Source of the DNA: Apus apus
Lineage: Eukaryota > Chordata > Aves > Apodiformes > Apodidae
NCBI RefSeq assembly: GCF_020740795.1
Contig: NC_067285.1
Location: 108,959,652-109,023,651, forward strand
Length of the DNA stretch: 64,000 nucleotides
Direction: 5' to 3'
The notes under the pieces are model-generated. The model was not told the origin of the DNA and did not search any database. It saw only the letters and a list, made by a program, of their open reading frames with translations. Of the stretch, positions 53,301 to 64,000 are shown in pieces. Positions within the stretch are counted from its first letter, which is position 1, and every line of letters begins with the position of its first letter. The translations under genes were made by a program, and so were the position numbers.

Positions 53301-56300
53301 TAAACAAAAGCCATGGGCAGTGGAGAGAGACAAGGAGCATTAGTGGATGTGCAGAATGAGTTACTGCTGCAGGAGGGGAAGGGTGGCTGAGGGCCTTGCA
53401 TTGTGCAGGTCAGACTTGCAACACAGCCACTCACTTGGGTGGTTTTGCCTGTAACTTGTGAATTTGGATTTCATGGCAAGGGCATGACCTTTAGGTCTAC
53501 CTGTTGTTACTGACTCATCCTCCTCCTGTGGGTGCATCCCACAAACTGCCACACACAGAGCATCACATCCCTGCTTTCATTACAGCTGTTTCCCAGCAAG
53601 GTGGATCTCAACACAACCACCCTCCCATCCTCTGTGCCCAGGTAGGCAAGAAAATGACCCAGTGGTCTTGATCCTCTCTTGCAGTACCTCGTGGGAACCC
53701 TCTACACTCCTCTGAGAAGCATCTGGAGGTTCTCTGGGAGATTTCCTCCTCTCCCATTCTCCTGGACATGGTTATACACTGTGACTTGTACAGACATGAG
53801 GATCTGTGTACAGAGCTTGCAGGCTCTAAGACTGACCACATTTGCTACAGCCATGCTGGGGATTAAACTGGACTTTAAGACACTAGGTGGGACTCATGGC
53901 TCCCTCATATGACATTTCAAGTAATTCAGGAGAGTCTGAGGTGTCTGTTCCTCTCCACTGGCTGTAAAACACATCAGAGATGTGATTCAGGAAGGGAATT
54001 GTTTTGGGACCATCTCACACTCAGAGCATCTTGGTGCACAGAACTGTTGGTGTCATTAAAGGATGCAACATTCAGTAGCATCTCACCTGAAAACTCAACT
54101 ATGAGACACCTTCCCAGACACCTCCCAGGTAATAACAACAAGAGAGATAAAACATATTTGGAGTTTTCATTCACTTTCTTGGTTTGAGCCTTCAGCATTC
54201 ACAGAGCCTCTCTTAACAGCCATGAAGGCAAAAAGAAGCAGATCTTAAGTGAAAGGTGAGATTTCTCCTTCAGCAAGCAACCACCTGCCCTCCACTGCTT
54301 GTCTGAGGCATTTTAAGCCTCTCTGGAGCCTGCACTACTGCAAAGCTAGATCAGTTAATTTCTGGAAGTGCTCACAGTTTACCTAGGTGTAAATAAAAAT
54401 AGGATTAGACCAACAGCAAAACAGATAAAAAATCAATGAGATTAAAACACAGGCATCCTATAATCATGATAGTGGGTAGTATTACTGGATATTAGCAGCT
54501 CAGAATAAATAGATAGGACATAAAGGAAGTATTTGTTCTTATTGTTAAGAACCTTTCAGATTCCCACTTAGTTTGTATCTGTCAAAGACATTTTTTCCCC
54601 CAGAGTTTGTGAAGCCTATTATCATAAATCTGTCCCCTGTAGAGTTTAATTGCTGAGTTCAAAACTAGGCTGACTCTGCCAAATGTGATAGCATCAGCTG
54701 GTGGTGTCATTTGTCATTGTTACAGACAAATAAACCAGTGAGTTAATCAAAGAGGATGAAAAATTAGGTGGTTTCATTTTTTGGAGTCCTGATTCCAATT
54801 CCTTCTTATTTCTTCTCACCAGTCTGCACCAAAATGCCAACAGCACCAGCTGGCCAAATGCACTCATTCAAAAATCCCTTGTAGACAACACATAGGCACA
54901 TTCTCAACTGATAAAATCAAGGACAAACAGGAAGAGATAATAATAAGTAGGGGACAAAGAGAAGAAAACATTCCCTAGACAGCAGAGCTGAAGGAGATGA
55001 GCAATCACTGCTGCTCAGATGACACTTCGGTCCAAGGCCTCTCCGTATCAAGCTGACATGAGGTTTCTCTGGAAGGACAGAGTGGTGAAATATATTCTTT
55101 CAAGGGCCCCTTGACTAATGCATAAAATAAGCAGAGATCAAAATCTTAATGACTCCAAGTCTTTGGGAATCCCATTTGTCTGGAAGCTCAGATCTGGACT
55201 TCTGCTAATCCCGTGCAGACCTCAGCCATGACCACACAATCACTGCCCCCCTCCTGCAGACAGAAGCAGGGAATCTTTGCTTGCAAATCTTTGCTCTTAG
55301 CATGCCTGTGCTGGACTTTATCAGACTCAAAGTAGAAGAGAAGATAATGGTTTTTGGTGAAAAGATGCCCTGCTTATCTCCTTCTTAGACCCCTTTGGTG
55401 GAAAGAAAGGAATTATTTACCAGATAGAGACCTAATGTACTTCATGTGGTACCTCAGACTGACAGATCAGGCTCTCTAATGCTCAGAGGATTCAGTCAAA
55501 GGGTTCTCTTATCTCATACAGACTTCTAACTTCCCTAAACCATCGTGAAGAAATTATTCCAGCACCACACTGGACATCTACGAAGATGAATGGGGACTCA
55601 CAAATGAACATAGTGATGAGCTCAGCTTTTCTTACTGACAGCTGAATGTACACTTTCCAAGCCTGGTACAGCTGCAAAGTAAATGTATGACCTAAAACCT
55701 GTGCACCTTACTGTTTTCACTGTGTGCCTTATGGTTGAACCTAGGACAGAGCCAAGTTCTCCCAAGTCCATGGCCAACGTCAGCAAGAGAATCTCTCCTG
55801 ATTCTGAATATTTTGAAGGTGCCTTCTCATACATTCTTTTCCCACTTAGTCAATCCCTCACTACCTCTCCTCGCAAACTTTACTATAAATCTAACCCAAA
55901 TAGTCCTGAGCTTACATTTATTTGTAGAGAAGTGGAAGACTAAGAGCATAACAGGGTCTTCTGCACAGCTCCATCCTCATCCTCCACCCAACTGTCTTTA
56001 CACCAAAAGCCACAAAATCTTGCATATATAATAGTTCTCATTATTTTTTCCTTTTTTCTTTCTCAATTTTCCCTTTCTTTTACAAGAAAATCACACTTTA
56101 CTTTCATCATCCCTTGACCTGAGGTTTGTTCAGACAGGATCAGGGCAGACAAAGGGTGAGGACCAGAGACTTTTCCACAAGGAGCTGTGACTCCTTTAAA
56201 CTCCATATTCTTGGTACCTCCACATGCAGAGATGAATGAGTCTGGCCCTGCCCAGGTGCTGCCTCCTGCCTGGGGGGTCAGATGGGGCAAGGTGAGCTAC

Positions 56301-56539
56301 TCAGCTTTCACTTTGAGATGTTGGAAGAAAAAAGCTGTTTTCTTCATCAATATATGTGAAATAACTTTCTCAATAGGTGTGGAAGAGGTGGAGACAACAC
56401 TGACATTTTCTTTTCTCAGAGGTCCCACAGTTTTTAGGACATTTAAACTCACCCTAGAAAAGTAAGTGGGGACTTACCCCAGAACCCAAGAGCATCTGTG
56501 GGAAAAAAAAAAAAAAAAAAGGTAATTTAAAGAAAAACA

Positions 56540-56625
56540 AAAGTTGCCTCTCCCAGGGCTTGAACTTATGTTCCCTGAATTTGACCTCCTGTCCACTAAT
56601 GTGTATGAAAATACCCTCCACAATG
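56540..56625 (-). mobile_element. Possible tRNA-derived SINE remnant
   Basis: On the minus strand AGTTCAAGCCCTGGGAGAGG resembles a tRNA T-arm with an internal box B (GTTCAAGCC). About 40 bases upstream, ATTAGTGGACAGG resembles box A (TRGYNNANNGG). A T-rich tract (A18 on the + strand at 56503-56520) follows the 3' side. The fold is incomplete, so a functional tRNA is excluded and chance resemblance is possible. Confidence 0.25.
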
Positions 56626-58344
56626 AAACATTTCTTCATAGGCAATTATCTTAATTTTTATTACACAGGAATTCCTTTTCCTGTCAGACAGGGTTTGGGT
56701 AAACTGACCATGGCTCATGGCATCTCCAGTTCCTCCCAACAGATATCACGGTGGATGATCTCACAGAGTGTGCATTTCCTCTCCACACAAGTTTCAAAAT
56801 GGGACCACATCCCTACAGATTTCCTACAGCCTAGAAGAAGGACACATCTGATTTGTCTCTCCAGGTCAACAAGAGCAGTAGCCAGACATACTACAAATTT
56901 TTAGGAAGCAAAGGTTGAGACAGAAGAGAGAAACACCATCGTAATAAACAAGGGGATAGCAAATATATGCTAGAAAGAAGGATAAACTGCAAGAAAGAAG
57001 CAGCACAGAGGAAAACTGGAATAATAATGGGTACAGTAGAAAGTGCCTTCATGTAGGACAAATTATCAAGGTGTCTCCTGGTTGCCTAAATGCAGCAATT
57101 AGCACATTGGCTTTGCATACAACAGCAACTGGCTTCAGAGGTCAAATCATCCTACAAGGCTCCTTTATCATGAGCTGGAGATCCTACTGCTGAATACCTT
57201 GAGCTGATATCTGTTGAGGGTAGTCTTTGTGTCTCCATTTCTGGCATTGCAGAGCACTGGTCATGGTCTCAGACCCAGCACCCTGTCCCAATGGCTCACT
57301 CCATCGGCATTTCCCATTTTGAAAGCAGAAACCAAACCGAAACCATGTGTCATCTTGCCAAAACTCACAACTCCACCCCAGATCTCATGACCTCTGTAAT
57401 CTCAGCTCCCAGAAGTGAATCTTTTACCTCTACCTGGAAAGAATTCCTTGGTGGAGAGCATCCCATCCCATCCACCCATAGGAAAAGAAAAGTAGCGCGT
57501 GTTCTCATTCAGCCCTACCCGTGAGCCCTCAGCCCCGCTGAAGAGAGCCATTGTAGAGTCACTGCACTGTAAAAGATGTTAAGACCTCTTCCAGACCATA
57601 AAATATGCAACAAAACAGAATGCCAAATACCAGTCCTTTCCATGGCCCAAGACAAAGAAATGCCCTGCAAAGCATTAATCCCTGCAGCTGCCTTGAACTA
57701 TTCATGTCTCTTGGCTTTACATAAGGAGCCGTTCCATTCTGGCTACTGCTCTCCCCTAAACAGAGATTTGCAGTGACTTTTAACACAATTAAAGGTCATT
57801 TTGTGAAGAGAAAGCCCAAAGATTTGACTCGGAGTCTGTAAGTTCTTAGCAGAGAAGGCCAGACTATTCATTTTCAGTGGAGAGTAAATTTGCCCAAAAA
57901 CACAGCTCTGATTGTTTTTCCCTTATGCACATCAACACTTCTTTCTTTTATCTAATAACTTCATGGTTGGTACATTCACGTAGGCTATGAAAGACCTTGC
58001 TTCAATTCCCTCTTTTCCTGAGGCAATGTGAACACCTCCCGTCTTCCTGCCCCAAACCACCAGACCACAGGACAGAGTTAGACAGTTAAGCATTACCAAA
58101 TCCCAGTGGGTTGTCTTCTTGAAGTCATCTCTGCAGCACAAGTGTGTTGTCCTGTGGGTCAGCCAGGGACCACATGCCAGCTGCAACTGCTGGGGATGGC
58201 AGCAGCCAGCTCCAGATGTCCCCCAAGAGAAGGTGACCTGTAGGAGACACAGAAACACCTGCAGAAATGTGGGAAGTATCATGGTTTGCTGAGCTCTGGG
58301 TAAAATATCCTCCCAGTCTAGACACAGGCTCTGCTCTGCCAAGT

Positions 58345-58999
58345 AAGGGTGTTGGCTGATGAGAAGCTCAACATGAGCTGGCAATGTGCACTGGCAGCCC
58401 AGAAAGCCAACCATGTCCCAGGCTGCAATCAAAAGAAACATGGCCAGCAGGTCAAGGAAGGTGATTCTCCACCTCTACCCTGCTCTAGTGAGACCCCACC
58501 TGCAGTGCTGGAGTCATCACCATAAGGAGGACATGGAGCCCCTGGAATGAGTCCAGAGGAGGCCACAAAGATGATCAGAGGGCTGGAGCACCTCTCCTAT
58601 AAAGACAGGCTGAAAGACTTGGGTCAGCTTGGAGAAGAGAAGGTTCCAGGGAAACCTTATAGCACATTCCAGTGCCTGAAGGTGCTACAGGAAAGCTGGG
58701 GAGGGACTTTTTACAAGGGCATGGAGTGATAGGATAAGGGATAATGGTTTTAAGCTGAAAGAGGATAGATTTGGGTTCAGTCTTAGGAAGAAATTATTTA
58801 GTGTGAGGGTGGTGAGACACTAAAACCAGTTGCTCAGGGAAGTTGTGGAAGCCCCATCCCTGGAAGTGTTCAAGGCCAGGTTGGATGGGGCTCTGAGCAA
58901 CTTGGTCTAGTGGGAAGTGTCCCTGCTCATACAGGGGGTTGGAATTGAAGATGATCTTTAAGGTCCCTTCCAACCCAAACCACTCTAGGATTCTATGAT
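58345..58999 (+). mobile_element. CR1 LINE, about 650 bp fragment with intact 3' tip
   Basis: GATGAGAAGCTCAACATGAG (EKLNMS), AGAAAGCCAACCATGTCCCA, then MIRGLEHLSYKDRLKDL on translation, GAGACACTAAAACCAGTTGC, GGTCTAGTGGGAAGTGTCCC and a final CTCTAGGATTCTATGATC. Frames are broken by several indels. Confidence 0.95.
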
Positions 59000-59937
59000 C
59001 TGAGTCACCCTGTTACAGATCTTTGGTGGGATTATTCATTTTCTCTTACTGATGCTATTAACCTTCACATATATGAACATGACTATTGGAAAACCTCATC
59101 TACAAGCTAGAGAGACAAAGCCATAGTCTCTCCTTCTGCGGCAGAAAGGTCTTTCAGGGTTTCATCATACAAAGCTCTAAGAAGTAGATTTGAAAAGATC
59201 TTCTGCTGAATATCACACAGCTTTGTGGTGGGACTGATTGCCTTCGAGTCTGGGTTTTGAAGCTGGACCCTCCACCAGTGGGGGAAGAAACTAAGTTTCC
59301 TTCACTGTGGGTGAACACCCAGAGACATGGGCCTTTGGACATGAGGCAGCTACCACTTCCACACAGCTTTTTCATTCTTTGCTTTTGGCCTGAAAATAAA
59401 ATGTTTTGCTTTAAACCCAAAGAACACTTGGCTCGACGCAAGGACATTTTTTGATTTCTTGGGTTATTGAAAGAAAGCTAAAAATCTCTGGCTTGGCTGG
59501 AGCAAACCCTAAATTTTTTACAAATGTTTGGTTCTGTAACTAAGGCACACAAACAAATAAACAAAAATCTGTTTCTCACAGCTCAGCTTCTCATCCCAAT
59601 AAAAGGTCTTGAACCAAACCACTGGTTTTCAGCTGGTACGAGATGCCACTTTTGGTGGTTTGTTTATTTGGAGGGCAGGAGACCTCTGCTTAAAAGTACC
59701 TAGAAGAAATCCCTCTCCAGTGAAAAGAAGCCCATGTTTCTGGCACAAAAACCATTTTGCACCTTCAGGTGGAAGTTTATGACAAGGTTTGTAATAGTGA
59801 AACTCATTGCACCAGCAGCTTGGCCTGTGTTTTAATTTAACTCAAAAGGACACACAATGAGAGTCTCTAATGCTGCACCTCAGCTAAGGGAGGCTCTAAT
59901 AGGCAAAATACTCTCTCTAGAAGATAAGTGTTCAGCT
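59000..59937. other. Intergenic stretch, no gene seen
   Basis: No exon or repeat family recognised. Confidence 0.45.
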
Positions 59938-59990
59938 GCCACCCAGCTGAGGACTAAGTGACTTGCCCAAATCACTCCCCAGGGTGCCCA
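59938..59990 (-). mobile_element. Possible MIR-like remnant
   Basis: GAGGACTAAGTGACTTGCCC, then AAATCACTCCCCAGGGTGCC resembles the complement of the MIR CORE (GTTAAGTAACTTGCCCAAGG followed by TCACACAGC). Short and diverged. Confidence 0.42.
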
Positions 59991-62189
59991 GCTTGCACCT
60001 TTGGACCAGCACTGAAGCCTCCTGGGACACAAAAAACCACCCCAAAACCTCTGAGAGCTGGCAAGATTAAGGTAATTTGCCCCTCCCTGAGAGCCATCAA
60101 AGTATTTTTAAATGGACCTTGAATAACAGACCCCTCCTCACTTGTGTTGTCCATGTGGTAGGTCAGATCTTCTGGTCCCAGGCATTCTCCTCTGGGCATC
60201 ATTCTGAACAGGAAACAAAATACAGTTGTCTTATTAGTGAGGGGACTTATTGTCCCCATTATTCGGATTCCTAGCTGTCCTGAAGCCCCTAATGGCTTTG
60301 GTGCTCTTACTTGCAAGTCCTCTGATGAAGTTGTACCAAATCCTGGCTCCCAAGCCCATCCCACACCAGTTTTATGTGACAGCAAACCCTCAGTTTAGAG
60401 GCTCCCAGAAGTTTAATGTGCAGTGACTGAAATAATCTATTTGGTGACCCAAAATGGCTCAAACAGTTACAGATCCATTGGCACTCTCAGAGCTGCTGAG
60501 TGCATGGAAATCAGCCTATATTGATTCATCATCTATAAAAACACTTACTAATGAATATGTGAATGAACTTGGGCGGGGGGTGGGATCAGGTCAGTGTTTT
60601 TCCAGTTACTATGGCATTTGCAGTCTAAATTTTTGGGTGGACTACTGACAGCGAGCTGGATGCAACAATAAAAGTTCAGGTATGTTGGAGTAGGCTACTC
60701 TGTCTCATGCACCAGCTCCAGTGGGGTTAGAGATGTTGCTTTAAACACCCAGAATAAGGGTTATTAAATACAGACTGTCATTAAAAAACAAATCTATGAG
60801 GTCACTTTGTCTTTGTCCTATTTGGTTCACCAAGTGATTCAAGTGAAGGTAATAAGTGGATGGCAGAGAGGGGCTGCCGAGGAAAAGGAAAGGACCAAAG
60901 ATGGTGCAAATATCCAGGGTACTTGGAAAAATCCCTGGGGTTACCAGTTAAAAACCACAGGCAGCATGACTTGAGACAGACTTGTGCAACAGGCTGCTTT
61001 GGAGTGTGCACACTATTGAAATCCCCACTCAGGGACATATTTCACTGATATTTCATTGACTTGCACCAACCCTCCAGCCTGCTCCATCTGAACTTACAGG
61101 GACAGCTTGAACTGTGCTCAGCTTCAAGGCCAACCTGAAACTCTGGGTTGGCAATGGAAACCAGGACCAGGCTTTGAAATACACTTTTAATACTCTGTGG
61201 CAGAGGCTGAATCTTCAGTCTCCACAGTCCAGCTCCTCTGAATTTTGGGGCTTGCTGAGCAGTTGAATACCTGTAAGCAAGAAACCACTCCATGCTACCA
61301 TGAGGAAAGCAGGACTTGACTGAGTGAGGGTGTAATCCCCATGGATTTTCCAGACAATCCTGAAACCAATTCCAAGGCAAAGCTCAGCCACTAAGCTCAG
61401 CGTGGGAAATGTGTCAGCCACTAGAGTCTCTTGGGCTCCTGGGCTGTGTTTGCCTTTCCCTGGATTTACCTACTTGCTGCCCTCCTTGTTCTTGCCACTT
61501 CTCCTTGTTCTCCTTTCCCCAGTCCAATCTCTCTTCACCAACTCTCACACTTGTCTCTCAGCTGGGTCCTTTTCCCAGCCTTTCTTCCCCTGGGAGAGAA
61601 ACAAGATCAGCTTTGCACCCAGTCTCTGGGCTCATTCCTGACAGCAGCAATTCCCACAAAACTGGCTGCTCTCCTCTCCAAAAACACAACTCCACCTCTT
61701 TCACAGAGGAGCACAGATCTGTCCCTGCACACAGCATCCAGCCTGGACACATGCCACGGGGTCAACACGAGCATCCTTGGGAAAACCCCAACCCAACACC
61801 AGTCCTGTATTAAAGCCTGCCTCTCACTCCTCCCACAAAGCCCTGTGGAGTGATTTGGGTCTGACAAGAGCTGCTGCCACTGCTGAGCATTTTGCAAAGC
61901 TCTAACGATCCAGCCCCTCTCCTACAGGCACCGCGACATGATTAGGCACAAGCACGATGGAAGGAAAGACAAAAAGAAAACACGGGTAGATCTGGCACAC
62001 AGCCTGCTGCTCCCTTCCTTTGTTTATAACGTGTAGGAGAGAGGAAAAGCAGAGGAGAATGAAGGATTTTGTGCATTTGCAGTGCAGGCAGGTCGTGCAG
62101 TATTATTAAAAGGCTAATTTGATGATCTGCAGTTTTACATTCTGCTCTTCCTAACTTTTGCAAAAAAAGTACATGGGATAGGCAAAAAA
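59991..62189. other. Intergenic stretch, no gene seen
   Basis: C/T-rich unique-looking DNA around 61400-61800 keeps three overlapping ORFs of 79-140 codons open on the + strand, without any recognised domain. Confidence 0.45.
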
Positions 62190-62420
62190 CATGGAGCGAG
62201 GGGACTCCAAATCTCTCGCCAAAGACAATTAACTGTTACGATTATCCACTAATAATGAGTTCATGTTTGCAAAGTAGCCTGACCACAGAATATGCTAAGC
62301 ACATTCTCATCAGCTCCGAGCTCGGGTGAAACCCGATAGCGCTTCAAAACACGCCGGGTTCCTCGCTGCGAGGAGCAGAGCTTGCTTTTTTTATCTCCTG
62401 CCTCCAAATTTCAGTATTAT
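62190..62420. promoter_or_regulatory. Candidate distal enhancer (motif-rich, CpG-retaining)
   Basis: Contains GACAATTAACTGTTACG, GATTATCC (62240-62247), CACTAATAATGAG, FOX-type TGTTTGC (62264-62270) running into CAAAGTA, RUNX-type ACCACAG (62282-62288), then a CpG-bearing block (GCTCCGAGCTCGGG, GATAGCGCTTC, ACACGCCGGGTTCC). There is no ORF and no repeat. It resembles a developmental enhancer, but conservation is untested. Confidence 0.32.
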
Positions 62421-62450
62421 TTTAAAACTATAATTGAATTTCAATCCTCT

Positions 62451-62467
62451 GTGTGTGTGTGTGTGTG
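62451..62467 (+). repeat. (GT)n microsatellite
   Basis: Eight and a half GT units directly downstream of the motif-rich stretch. Confidence 0.93.
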
Positions 62468-64000
62468 AAGAAAGGAAACACTTCTCCCAAGATTTACTGC
62501 ATGTCTGTTACTGTGTGGGCTGTTTTGACTCTGCAGCGCAGCAGAGACCGTGCAAACCGCGCGCTATTGGAATCGGTTCAAACTTTTACAGTCCTTCAAA
62601 TTGGGGCTGGAGCCGGAGAGGAAATACTAAAATCCTGTATATACAACTTCTGTCTGTGAGGGGGAGAGAAATTCCATGAAAATTAAGAACTCAATGATGT
62701 ATAAATTTATATTCTGTTTAAAGGGTGGGTTGGGGTTGTTTTTTCTTTCTTTTCTCTTTTCTTTTTCGGGTGTTTTTTTCCTGTTGAAAAAAAAAAAACC
62801 ACAATTGAAGTCTTATATAAGGAAACGTAGGATCTTTCAATCACACTGAGTCCTGTGAGCTGGTAGTAGAATAGGGGCTCAACCTTCTTAAGCCAGGCCA
62901 TCTAATTAACATGTGAGCCAAGTTTTATGAAGGTGGGTCAGTTCAGATGTGTTGCTCCTGAGAAAGCCAATTTCTTTTAATGGCATGTGCTGTGAGTAAT
63001 TAAACCAGATTCTGCAATCAGCATATTGTCCTTCCTGGCTGCAAACAGGCACCAGTAGGCTGCAGTCAACAGGCACATCCACAGCAGCTCCTGCCCAGCA
63101 GGAGCCTGCAAGCCCTGGCCAAGATGGAAAGAGGAGAGGATTCAAGATGCTTTGAGCACCCTCTGATGGCTGCACAGCCTTGCCCCAAAAAGCCTTTCAG
63201 TACATACACAAAATAAATCAAATATAATAACCTCATCTTGGGGTTTCTTGTCCCACCAGCACCATACCCAGTGCCTGGTACCCAGCTGGCCCTGCTCCAC
63301 TAGTATGGTCCTAGCACAGCACAGTTTTTGGATCACAGACATCACGACCCACCCTTGGTGGCTTTCTGAAGGGATCTTGCAGCATCCCCAGCTTCTGTGC
63401 ACGGCTCTCATCCAGAAGGAAGCTGCTCTAACCAGGACTATTCCCATATTGTTTCCATTATATTTTTATGACTGTCATGTGGACAGGGGAAAAGGAGAGG
63501 TGGGGGGAGACAAATAAAAAAAGAGAAGCAGGACGTCAAGTTCTGCCTTTGAGAAGGGAGCTGACAAAAATGTGATGGTCAACTCCCTCTAGCACATACT
63601 TCCAGACACTGAAAATCTGAGTGAGCACAGGGACCTCCACGGGGGGAAGGGCCAAGTGCTTCCCCAAAGGCAGTTTGACAGCCCCTCGTGCAAGCAAGAA
63701 GGCTGTAGCCTCAGTCCTTTCTTATTTTGTTGTGGAGTTTTTGCCTGGGCAATTTGCTCTCATTCACACAGGTCAGGAGAAAGTAGCCACAGCAATCTGA
63801 CAAATGGATTTCTTCCTGGAGAACCCTCACGTGGCTCCAGGGGACACAGCACTCAGCCCCCCCACCAGCCAAGGCCACGTGCTTGTGCTCCAGATGTGAC
63901 ACCCACGACCCCGTGGGTGACAGCACCACAGTGACCCCTTGGCAATGGGCCCCAGCAGCATGGCTGCTCACAGCTCACATCCACAGGGTCACATACACCA
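62468..64000. other. Intergenic stretch to window edge, no gene seen
   Basis: Contains T- and A-runs at 62739-62800 and otherwise unique-looking DNA. No exon or repeat family recognised. Confidence 0.45.

Larger units (their letters stand above)
52601..58344. other. Long intergenic stretch, no gene seen
   Basis: No exon and no young CR1. It holds A18 at 56503-56520, a possible tRNA-derived remnant at 56540-56625, and an AT-rich motif-dense region at 53030-53300. ORFs are all short and overlap on both strands. Confidence 0.45.

Noticed and set aside
56503..56520. A18 as the tail of a processed pseudogene
   Set aside because: Neither side shows coding similarity or a poly(A) signal, and no target-site duplication was seen.
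61402..61853. Three overlapping Ser/Leu/Pro-rich ORFs
   Set aside because: They are open in three forward frames at once in C/T-rich DNA, with no start context, splice pattern or domain.
1..64000. CRISPR arrays, bacterial operons, viral genomes or full-length endogenous retroviruses
   Set aside because: No spaced direct-repeat array, no dense same-strand gene order, and no LTR pair or gag/pol/env-like reading was found.

Overview
This is vertebrate, almost certainly avian, nuclear DNA. At least a dozen and a half fragments of CR1 non-LTR retrotransposons lie on both strands, many with the bird-type 3' tip (ATTCTATGATTCTATGA or its complement). There are ancient amniote MIR-like remnants, many microsatellites and homopolymer runs, and large introns with canonical GT/AG sites. 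Nothing bacterial or viral was seen. The species cannot be named from the sequence alone.

The only protein-coding gene I can support is ATOH8 (atonal homologue 8, also called MATH6), a basic helix-loop-helix transcription factor on the + strand. It has three coding exons: 7710-8168 (N-terminus, proline-rich region, basic region and helix 1), 22230-22421 (loop, helix 2, C-terminal tail) and 30787-30792 (one glutamate codon plus the stop). All junctions are phase 0 and the product is 218 residues. Exon 1 sits in a strong CpG island. Its upstream region holds a run of 19 G, a 17-A tract, a CA/GACA repeat and an (AGC)10 repeat; the AGC repeat lies inside a candidate upstream ORF. Intron 1 is 14,061 bp and intron 2 is 8,365 bp. 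The 3' UTR begins at 30793, with candidate poly(A) signals near 31529 and 32017.

Layout: 1-6640 is intergenic and starts with a CR1 endonuclease-domain remnant that runs off the left edge. 6641-8420 holds a MIR remnant, the promoter region and exon 1. 8169-22229 is intron 1, with CR1 insertions only in its distal part (15.2-20.9 kb). 20.9-27.6 kb (exon 2 and proximal intron 2) has no recognisable CR1 and contains CpG-bearing, motif-rich stretches that could be cis-regulatory. From about 31.6 kb to the end I see no gene: CR1 fragments cluster at 34.9-37.4 kb (including one CR1 nested in another), 39.5-40.0 kb, 42.1-42.8 kb, 46.0-46.5 kb, 51.7-52.6 kb and 58.3-59.0 kb. Between them are repeat-poor stretches, most notably 46.95-47.29 kb and 62.19-62.42 kb, which look like candidate distal enhancers.

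No unknown multi-gene system is visible. The most interesting points are the one-codon terminal exon of ATOH8, its shortened proline-rich region, the repeat-containing upstream ORF, the nested and inverted CR1 copies that record insertion order, an imperfect palindromic hAT-like relic, and several candidate non-coding regulatory elements.
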